DNA of 5,118 nt, from contig JANNWS010000165.1 in NCBI GenBank assembly GCA_031408575.1, positions 1-5,118 on the forward strand. Reading direction: 5' to 3'. Source of the DNA: Aliitabrizicola sp031408575 (lineage in GTDB: Bacteria; Pseudomonadota; Alphaproteobacteria; Rhodobacterales; Rhodobacteraceae). The notes beneath the pieces are model-generated. The model was given only the letters and a program-made list of their open reading frames with translations, had not been told where the DNA came from and did no database searches. Of the stretch, positions 1 through 5,118 are shown piece by piece. Within the stretch, counting starts at the first letter, position 1; each line of letters begins with the position of its first letter. The translations under genes were made by a program, and so were the position numbers.

Positions 1-2
1 CG

Positions 3-398
3 CGCATTCTGAACCGGGAAAGCGGGTTGCTGGGTCTTGGTGGCGCGTCGGACATGCGGGCGCTGCACGGGGCCGGGACGCCGGAGGCGCGGTTTGCGGT
101 GGCGCATTTCTGTTACTGGGCGATCCGCCACGCAGGTTCGATGATTGCCGCAATGGGGGGCCTGGATGCGGTGGCTTTCACCGGGGGCATTGGCGAGAAT
201 GATGCGGCGGTGCGGGCGGCGATCCTTTCCGGCCTCGAATGGGCGGGCGTGACGTTCAACGGGGCGGCGAATGAGCGGGGGGCAGTCCGTCTGCACGAAA
301 GCGGCGGGCATGTCGCGGTTTGGATAGTGCCTGCACAAGAAGAGCGTCACATTGCAGCCGAGGCGCTGCGGCTGGTCGCGCGCCGGGGGGAACCATGA
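3..398 (+). CDS. ackA: Acetate kinase, C-terminal part (5' end outside window)
   Basis: Acetate kinase interconverts acetyl phosphate plus ADP with acetate plus ATP in the cytoplasm. About 131 C-terminal residues are visible of a protein that is normally near 400, so the gene is cut by the window edge and the start is not seen. The open frame runs from base 3; the TTG at 27 is an internal Leu, not a start. Recognisable family signatures are GLLGLGGASDMR near the beginning, the highly conserved FTGGIGEN (bases about 177-200), followed by VRAAIL, and the terminal AQEERHIA (333-353), which corresponds to the family's conserved EE..IA segment carrying a catalytic Glu. The TGA stop overlaps the ATG of the next gene (ATGA), which implies a shared transcript and translational coupling with the molybdoenzyme genes. 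Butyrate or propionate kinase is a less likely alternative; the ASKHA fold is shared, but the SDMR and GGIGEN context favours AckA. Confidence 0.93.
   Translation, partial: RILNRESGLLGLGGASDMRALHGAGTPEARFAVAHFCYWAIRHAGSMIAAMGGLDAVAFTGGIGENDAAVRAAILSGLEWAGVTFNGAANERGAVRLHESGGHVAVWIVPAQEERHIAAEALRLVARRGEP
385..392 (+). promoter_or_regulatory. Ribosome binding site for the soeA-like gene
   Basis: A purine run GGGGGGAA lies just before the ATG at 395, inside the last codons of ackA. It supports 395 as the start rather than the in-frame candidate at 320, whose extra 25 residues (Arg/Ala/Gly-rich) look like out-of-frame ackA sequence. The position fits re-initiation by ribosomes finishing ackA. 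Confidence 0.6.
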
Positions 399-3235
399 CG
401 ATCCGCCAGCCCTATGTCGAAACGTCGCCGCCCGTGTCGGACGAGGTGCGTAAAACAACATGCTACATGTGCGCCTGCCGCTGCGGGATCGACGTGCATC
501 TGAAAAGCGGCAAGGTCAGCTATATCGAAGGGAACCGCGACCATCCGGTGAACAAGGGGGTGCTCTGTGCCAAGGGGGCAGCGGGGATCAAGCAGATCAC
601 GGCACCGTCGCGCTTGCACGCACCGTTGCGCCGGGTCGGACCGCGCGGGTCTGGGGCGTTCGAGGAAATATCCTGGGATGAGGCGTTGGCACTGGCGGTT
701 TCGTGGATGAAGCCGCTGCGCGAGACGGCACCGGAAAAGCTGGCATTCTTTACCGGGCGGGATCAGTCACAAAGCCTGACCGGGTTCTGGGCGCAGGGTT
801 TTGGGACGCCGAATTATGCGGCACATGGCGGGTTCTGTTCGGTCAACATGGCGGCGGCGGGGATTTACACCATCGGCGGCGCGTTCTGGGAATTCGGGCA
901 GCCGGATTGGGAACTGACCAAGCTGTTCGTGATGTTTGGGGTGGCCGAGGATCACGACAGCAATCCGATCAAGATCGGCCTTGGTCGGCTGAAGGAACGC
1001 GGCGCACGGGTGATCGGGGTCAACCCGATCCGCACGGGGTACAATGCGATTGCGGATGACTGGATCGGGATCACGCCGGGAACGGACGGGCTGCTGATCC
1101 TGGCGCTGGTGCATTGCCTGCTGGAAGCGGGCAAGGTGGATCTGGAGTATCTCAGCCAGTGGACCAACTCGGCCTATCTGCTGGATGAAACCGAAGGCGC
1201 GACCAAAGGTCTGTTTGTTCGCAACGCGGAAAGCCAGCCCTTCGTGATTGATCGACGCACCGGGATGCCTGCGTCGTGGGACGCCAAAGGGGTGCAGCCC
1301 GATCTGGGGGCGGTCTGGCAGGGGCATCGGACGGTATTTCAACACTTGGCGGCGCGCTATCTGGCAGCAGAGTATGCGCCCGAAGCGGTGGCTTCGCGGG
1401 TTGGGGTTTCCGCGCTGCGGATACGGCAGTTGGCGGCGGAACTGGCGCGGGTGGCATTTGACGAAGCAATCGTGGTCGACCGGGAATGGACGGATTTTCG
1501 GGGCAACGTGCATGCCTCGATGGTCGGCAGGCCAGTCAGTTTCCACGCGATGCGGGGTATTTCGGCCCATTCCAACGGGTTCCAGACAGCCCGCGCGCTG
1601 CACCTGTTGCAGATATTGCTGGGTGCTGTGGAAACACCGGGCGGATACCGGCTGAAGCCGCCATACCCCAAGCCGATGGAAGCGCATCCGACCCCGCATT
1701 TCGAGGTGACGCCGGGCAAGGCCCTGTCGGGGCCGCACCTTGGCTATGTGCGCTCGCCCGAGCAATTGGCCTTGAAGGCGGACGGCTCGCCTGCCCGGAT
1801 TGACAAGGCGTTTTCGTGGGAAAACCCGTTTTCGGCGCATGGGATGATGCACATGGTCATCCCGAATGCCCATGCCGGTGATCCCTACCGGATCGATACG
1901 ATGTTCCTTTACATGGCGAATATGGCCTGGAATTCGTCGATGAATACCAGCGCCGTGATGGAGATGCTGACCGACAAGGGCGAGGACGGCGAGTATGTGA
2001 TCCCCCGCATCATCTATTCGGATGCCTATGCGTCGGAAATGGTGGCCTATGCCGATCTGATCCTGCCCGACACGACCTATCTGGAACGGCACGACTGCAT
2101 CTCGATGCTCGACCGGCCGATATCCGAACCGGGGGCGGCGGGGGATGCGATACGCTGGCCGGTGACGGAACCGGACCGCGATGTTCGGGGCTTTCAGTCG
2201 GTGCTGATCGACCTTGGGGCAAAGCTGGGGTTGCCGGGGTTTGTCGATGCGTCGGGGGCGGCTTTGTACCGCGACTATGCCGATTATATCACTCAGCATC
2301 AGCGCAAACCGGGGGTGGGGCCGCTGATGGGGTTCCGGGGCAATGGCGAGGACGTAGGGCGGGGCGCGCCCAACCCCGGCCAGATCGACGCCTATATCGC
2401 GAATGGCGGGTTCTTTCAGGCGCATGTGCCGGACGAGGCCGCGTATTTCAAGCCGTGGAACGCCGCGTATCAGGACTGGGGGGTTGCGATGGGGTTCTAT
2501 GAGACGCCGCAACCCTATCTCTTCTCGGTCTATGCAGAACCGATGCGACGGTTTCAACTGGCCGCCGAAGGGCATGGCCATGTGCAACCCCCCGAGGCGA
2601 TGCGGGGGCGGGTGCGCGCGGCGATGGACCCTCTGCCGGTCTGGTATGCGCCATTCGGGGATGCGGCGGCCGAGGGCTTTCCGCTGCATGCGCTGACGCA
2701 AAGGCCGATGCACATGTATCATTCCTGGGGGTCGCAGAATGCGTGGCTGCGGCAAATCACCGGGCGGAATTTTCTGTATGTGCCGACGAAAGTTTGGGTC
2801 GATCAGGGGTTTTCCGACGGGGATTGGGCGCGGGTGACGTCGCCTTCTGGGATAATTACAGTGCCGGTCGCGCATATGGCGGCGCTGAACGAAAATACGG
2901 TCTGGACCTGGAACGCCATTGGCAAGCGCAAGGGGGCCTGGGGTCTGGATGCGGATGCGCCGGAGGCGGTCGAGGGGTTCCTGATGAACCATCTGATTTC
3001 GGAACTGCTGCCGGAACAGGGCGACGGGATGCGCTGGTCGAACTCGGACCCTGTAACGGGGCAGGCGGCATGGTTCGATCTGCGGGTGCGGATTGAGCGG
3101 GTGGACGCCCGGACCGAGGCGTTGCCGCAGTTCGGGGTACTGGGCAATCCGGGTGGGGCGGTGCAAAAATCTGTGAAGATTTTTGGCAAGGATTTTGAAA
3201 AATCCTTGGGCGCGGGCGGGGAGGGTGCCGCATGA
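395..3235 (+). CDS. soeA: Molybdopterin oxidoreductase catalytic subunit, probable sulfite dehydrogenase SoeA
   Basis: A 946-residue member of the DMSO reductase family (bis-MGD molybdenum enzymes). The N-terminal [4Fe-4S] domain has C23-x2-C26-x3-C30-x27-C58, followed by AKG with Lys60 in the usual electron-relay place. The large molybdopterin domain follows, with HGGFCSVN at 144-151; Cys148 is the probable Mo ligand, as in PsrA/PhsA-like enzymes and unlike the Ser of DmsA. VNP (209-211) and PGTDG (228-232) are typical cofactor-binding stretches. The C-terminal dinucleotide-binding domain starts near residue 762 and includes HSWGSQNAWLRQ (W778). The N-terminus has no twin-arginine motif, so the enzyme should stay in the cytoplasm. 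That fits SoeA, which oxidises sulfite to sulfate, rather than Tat-exported reductases. ATG 395 is chosen for its RBS and the 4-base overlap with ackA; the stop overlaps the next gene by 4 bases. The last about 15 residues before the tail are encoded by AT-rich palindromes. Family assignment is near certain; the substrate is inferred from type and neighbours. Confidence 0.82.
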   Translation: MTIRQPYVETSPPVSDEVRKTTCYMCACRCGIDVHLKSGKVSYIEGNRDHPVNKGVLCAKGAAGIKQITAPSRLHAPLRRVGPRGSGAFEEISWDEALALAVSWMKPLRETAPEKLAFFTGRDQSQSLTGFWAQGFGTPNYAAHGGFCSVNMAAAGIYTIGGAFWEFGQPDWELTKLFVMFGVAEDHDSNPIKIGLGRLKERGARVIGVNPIRTGYNAIADDWIGITPGTDGLLILALVHCLLEAGKVDLEYLSQWTNSAYLLDETEGATKGLFVRNAESQPFVIDRRTGMPASWDAKGVQPDLGAVWQGHRTVFQHLAARYLAAEYAPEAVASRVGVSALRIRQLAAELARVAFDEAIVVDREWTDFRGNVHASMVGRPVSFHAMRGISAHSNGFQTARALHLLQILLGAVETPGGYRLKPPYPKPMEAHPTPHFEVTPGKALSGPHLGYVRSPEQLALKADGSPARIDKAFSWENPFSAHGMMHMVIPNAHAGDPYRIDTMFLYMANMAWNSSMNTSAVMEMLTDKGEDGEYVIPRIIYSDAYASEMVAYADLILPDTTYLERHDCISMLDRPISEPGAAGDAIRWPVTEPDRDVRGFQSVLIDLGAKLGLPGFVDASGAALYRDYADYITQHQRKPGVGPLMGFRGNGEDVGRGAPNPGQIDAYIANGGFFQAHVPDEAAYFKPWNAAYQDWGVAMGFYETPQPYLFSVYAEPMRRFQLAAEGHGHVQPPEAMRGRVRAAMDPLPVWYAPFGDAAAEGFPLHALTQRPMHMYHSWGSQNAWLRQITGRNFLYVPTKVWVDQGFSDGDWARVTSPSGIITVPVAHMAALNENTVWTWNAIGKRKGAWGLDADAPEAVEGFLMNHLISELLPEQGDGMRWSNSDPVTGQAAWFDLRVRIERVDARTEALPQFGVLGNPGGAVQKSVKIFGKDFEKSLGAGGEGAA
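3164..3185 (+). repeat. AT-rich perfect inverted repeat 1 (9-bp arms) in the 3' end of soeA
   Basis: The left arm CAAAAATCT (3164-3172) and the right arm AGATTTTTG (3177-3185) are exact reverse complements around a GTGA loop. The hairpin lies within codons 924-931 of the upstream gene and forms a tandem pair with the next hairpin. It is far more AT-rich than its surroundings. No U-tract follows the complete pair, so it is not a standard terminator. It may be an mRNA processing or stability element, or part of a dispersed palindromic repeat. Confidence 0.75.
3187..3208 (+). repeat. AT-rich perfect inverted repeat 2 (10-bp arms) in the 3' end of soeA
   Basis: The left arm CAAGGATTTT (3187-3196) and the right arm AAAATCCTTG (3199-3208) are exact reverse complements separated by GA; in RNA this would probably form a 9-bp stem with a TGAA loop. 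It starts one base after the first hairpin, and its arms resemble those of the first (AAGATTTTTG versus AAGGATTTTG). It ends about 10 bases before the likely soeB ribosome binding site (GGGGAGGG, 3218-3225). Confidence 0.78.
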
Positions 3236-3969
3236 CCTGTCTGCCGGGACACACCGAAAAACGACTGGGACTGGTGATCGACCTTGATACCTGCGTCGGG
3301 TGTCAGGCCTGCGTGACGGCCTGCAAGGGATGGAATGATCAGGGTTATGGCGCACCGCTGTCGGATCAGGATGCTTACGGGGCAGAGCCGTCAGGCACGT
3401 TCCTCAACCGGGTCCATTCCTATGAGGTTCAGCCATTCGAGGGTGCAGCACAGGTGGTGAACTTTCCCCGCTCCTGCCTGCATTGCGAAGATGCGCCCTG
3501 TGTGACGGTCTGCCCGACCGGGGCCAGCTACAAGCGGCACGAGGACGGGATCGTTCTGGTGAACGAGAGCGCCTGCATCGGCTGCGGGTTGTGCGCTTGG
3601 GCTTGCCCCTATGGCGCGCGCGAAATGGATGCGGATGCGGGGGTGATGAAGAAATGCACGCTTTGTGTCGACCGGATCTATAATGAGAACCTGCCCACGG
3701 AAGACCGCGAACCCGCCTGCGTGCGGACCTGTCCCACAGGAGCGCGGCATTTCGGCGATCTGGGCGATCCCACCAGCGAGGTGAGCCTGCTGGTGGCGGC
3801 GCGGGGTGGATATGACCTGATGCCGGACCTGAAGACCCGACCGACGAACAAGTATCTGCCGCCGAGGAAAAAGGACGCGCGCACGGACGCATCGCTGCTG
3901 GCCCCGTTGCTGGACTTGCAGGCTGTGGGGCTTGCAGGCTGGCTGGACCGTGTGTTGGGGAAGATCTGA
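3232..3969 (+). CDS. soeB: Four-cluster [4Fe-4S] electron-transfer subunit, probable SoeB
   Basis: A 245-residue ferredoxin-like subunit of the DmsB/PsrB/NrfC type that would wire the molybdenum subunit to the membrane anchor. Sixteen cysteines fall in four groups: C21VGCQACVTAC31; C82LHCEDAPCVTVC94 then PTG; C115IGCGLCAWAC125 then PYG; and C142TLC145 paired with C163VRTC167 then PTG. In this family the groups interlock to bind four [4Fe-4S] clusters. There is no signal peptide, as expected for a subunit partnering a cytoplasmic catalytic protein. A C-terminal extension (about 219-245) is rich in Leu, Ala and Val with a Trp and could be an amphipathic helix packing on the anchor or membrane. 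The start at 3232 is supported by GGGGAGGG (3218-3225) six bases upstream and by the ATGA overlap with the catalytic gene. Specific naming as SoeB depends on the neighbours; the iron-sulfur role is very secure. Confidence 0.85.
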   Translation: MTCLPGHTEKRLGLVIDLDTCVGCQACVTACKGWNDQGYGAPLSDQDAYGAEPSGTFLNRVHSYEVQPFEGAAQVVNFPRSCLHCEDAPCVTVCPTGASYKRHEDGIVLVNESACIGCGLCAWACPYGAREMDADAGVMKKCTLCVDRIYNENLPTEDREPACVRTCPTGARHFGDLGDPTSEVSLLVAARGGYDLMPDLKTRPTNKYLPPRKKDARTDASLLAPLLDLQAVGLAGWLDRVLGKI

Positions 3970-4839
3970 ATGCATCCGGCCCCTTCTGTTATTCTGTTCA
4001 CGGTGCTGTCCGGGCTTGGGTTCGGGTTTCTGGCTTTCTTGACCTTGGGGTTGGTTCAACCGCAGGGGCTGGCGGCCTTCCTTTCGTTCGGGCTGGGGTA
4101 CGCGCTGGCGGTGGGCGGACTTGTGGCCTCGACCTTTCATCTGGGGCAGCCGACGCGGGCGTGGCGGGCGTTTTCGCAGTGGCGGTCAAGCTGGCTGTCG
4201 CGCGAGGCCTGGGTTTCGGTGGCAGCCCTGCTTGCCTGTGCGCCGGTAGCGCTGCGTGCGATGGGCGGCGTGGTGCCGGGGGGCTGGGGACTGATCGCTG
4301 CGGTCCTGTGCCTTGGGACGGTGCTCTGCACCTCGATGATCTATGCGCAACTGGCAACGGTTCCGCGCTGGAATCATTGGATCACCCCGGTGCTGTTCTT
4401 GCTGTTCGCACTTGCCGGCGGCGCGATCCTTGCGGGGTTGCGTGTGCCAGCCGGAGTTCTGAGCCTGGCGCTGGCGGGTATGCTGATGACGGCGTTCCGG
4501 CTGGGTGACGGGCGGTTCGCGGCCCGAGGTTCAACGCTGGCCACGGCGACCGGACTGGGAAGCATCGGTACCCCGCGTGTCTTTGAACAACCCCACACGG
4601 GTGGGAACTACCTGATGCGCGAGATGATCCATGTGGTCGGACGCAAACATTCGCAAAAGCTGCGCGCCATTGCGGTGGTGAGTGTTGCGCTGCCTGCGGT
4701 GATCCTGTGGGCGTTGCCGGGCGGGATTGTCAGCAACGGGCTGGCCGTCGCGGCCCATCTGGCCGGTGCGCTTGCTGCACGGTGGCTGTTCTTTGCCGAA
4801 GCCGAGCATGTGGTTGGCCTGTACTACGGCCAACGTTGA
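3970..4839 (+). CDS. soeC: DmsC-type membrane anchor / quinone-interacting subunit, probable SoeC
   Basis: A 289-residue integral membrane protein that would anchor the complex in the inner membrane and pass electrons to quinone. Eight hydrophobic segments can be picked out by eye at about 7-29, 33-55, 80-98, 106-128, 137-157, 160-177, 232-250 and 257-275. DmsC-family signatures are present: STFHLGQP (54-61) followed by RAW and SSWLSREAW (73-81), and the C-terminal RWLFFAEAEHV then GLYYGQ (271-288). A long polar stretch (about 178-230) separates segments 6 and 7. The ATG at 3970 follows the TGA of the preceding gene with no gap, and GGGGAAG (3957-3963) supplies the ribosome binding site. It closes the operon; the next gene faces it. 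DmsC-type and NrfD-type anchors are functional analogues, and the sequence here is DmsC-like. The sulfite dehydrogenase assignment follows from the catalytic subunit. Confidence 0.82.
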   Translation: MHPAPSVILFTVLSGLGFGFLAFLTLGLVQPQGLAAFLSFGLGYALAVGGLVASTFHLGQPTRAWRAFSQWRSSWLSREAWVSVAALLACAPVALRAMGGVVPGGWGLIAAVLCLGTVLCTSMIYAQLATVPRWNHWITPVLFLLFALAGGAILAGLRVPAGVLSLALAGMLMTAFRLGDGRFAARGSTLATATGLGSIGTPRVFEQPHTGGNYLMREMIHVVGRKHSQKLRAIAVVSVALPAVILWALPGGIVSNGLAVAAHLAGALAARWLFFAEAEHVVGLYYGQR

Positions 4840-4857
4840 GCAGCCAAGGGGCGCGCT

Positions 4858-5118
4858 TCAGAACGTGTAACCGCGTGGGATCATGCGGTGTTCATGCGCC
4901 TGCCGTTCCAGCCCTTCGCGGAAATCCGGATGGGCGATGCTGATCAGCGCCCTGGCACGTTCGGCCACCGACTTGCCCTTCAGATTGACCATTCCGTATT
5001 CGGTGACAACATACATCATGTCGCTGCGGGTTGTTGTCACGATGTTGTCCTTGGTCAGCCCCAGTACGATGCGGCTTTTCCGCTCGCCGCGCTTGTCGTA
5101 GGTCGAGGCGAGACAAAT
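4858..5118 (-). CDS. Acetyl-CoA hydrolase/CoA-transferase family protein, C-terminal part
   Basis: Eighty-six C-terminal residues are visible on the minus strand; the rest lies beyond the window. The frame is open to the window edge, so the GTG at 5040 is an internal Val and not the start. The visible segment reads SRIVLGLTKDNIVTTTRSD, then YVVTEYGMVNLKGKSVAERA, then LISIAHPDFREGL, which is the characteristic end of the acetyl-CoA hydrolase/transferase C-terminal domain. Family members act as acyl-CoA:carboxylate CoA-transferases (for example acetate:succinyl-CoA or propionyl-CoA:succinate) or 4-hydroxybutyrate CoA-transferases. The residues that would discriminate among these, including the catalytic Glu region, are outside the window. 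It is convergent with the redox operon, so it is transcribed separately; a link to acetate handling by the neighbouring acetate kinase is possible but unproven. Confidence 0.88.
   Translation of the reverse strand: MCLASTYDKRGERKSRIVLGLTKDNIVTTTRSDMMYVVTEYGMVNLKGKSVAERARALISIAHPDFREGLERQAHEHRMIPRGYTF

Noticed and set aside
320..394. Upstream in-frame start extending SoeA by 25 residues
   Set aside because: The extension lies entirely inside ackA and reads as Arg/Ala/Gly-rich out-of-frame sequence; the ATG at 395 has a purine-rich RBS and the typical ATGA overlap.
3164..3208. Intrinsic terminator between soeA and soeB
   Set aside because: The stems are AT-rich, sit inside the coding sequence, and the second is followed by a G-rich stretch rather than a T-run; soeB and soeC need read-through.
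767..3355. 862-codon open frame on the minus strand opposite soeA
   Set aside because: It is rich in Arg, Pro and His, shows no recognisable domain, and mirrors a gene with clear molybdoenzyme motifs. Long antisense frames are expected opposite high-GC genes with strong codon bias.
4831..4838. 8-bp palindrome CAACGTTG at the end of soeC
   Set aside because: It is too short and isolated to support an operator or terminator call and lies mostly within codons.
395..4839. DMSO reductase DmsABC, or thiosulfate/polysulfide reductase operon
   Set aside because: The catalytic subunit has Cys, not Ser, in the probable Mo-ligand motif and lacks a Tat signal; the ackA linkage also favours sulfite oxidation. 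This is not fully excluded without phylogeny.
4883..5101. 72-codon plus-strand frame opposite the CoA-transferase gene
   Set aside because: The minus strand encodes a clear family C-terminus over the same bases; the plus frame has no RBS or recognisable motif.

Overview
The window reads as a high-GC alphaproteobacterial chromosome segment, most likely Rhodobacterales (Roseobacter/Paracoccus-like). This rests on strong G/C codon bias, tight ATGA gene overlaps and the gene combination; no species call is possible. It is almost entirely coding: four genes run on the plus strand and one partial gene faces them on the minus strand.

Layout: the 3' third of an acetate kinase gene (ackA, 3-398) overlaps by 4 bases the start of a 946-residue molybdopterin oxidoreductase (395-3235). 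That gene overlaps by 4 bases a four-cluster [4Fe-4S] ferredoxin-like subunit (3232-3969), which is followed with zero spacing by a DmsC-type membrane anchor (3970-4839). After an 18-base gap, a convergent gene (4858-5118, minus) encodes the C-terminus of an acetyl-CoA hydrolase/CoA-transferase family protein.

The three redox genes form a catalytic, electron-transfer and membrane-anchor set. The catalytic subunit has no Tat signal, and Cys148 is a candidate molybdenum ligand in an HGGFCSVN motif. This fits the cytoplasm-facing sulfite dehydrogenase SoeABC better than periplasmic DMSO, polysulfide or thiosulfate reductases. In this model SoeA oxidises sulfite to sulfate, SoeB carries electrons through four clusters, and SoeC passes them to the quinone pool.

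Translational coupling of ackA to soeABC makes sense for sulfonate (for example taurine) catabolism. Sulfoacetaldehyde acetyltransferase (Xsc) yields acetyl phosphate plus sulfite; AckA could use the first and SoeABC the second. This is an inference, because xsc is not in the window.

The most unusual non-coding signal is a pair of adjacent, perfect, AT-rich inverted repeats (3164-3185 and 3187-3208) inside the last codons of soeA, just upstream of the soeB ribosome binding site. They look like an in-frame palindromic repeat element or an intra-operon mRNA processing/stability element.
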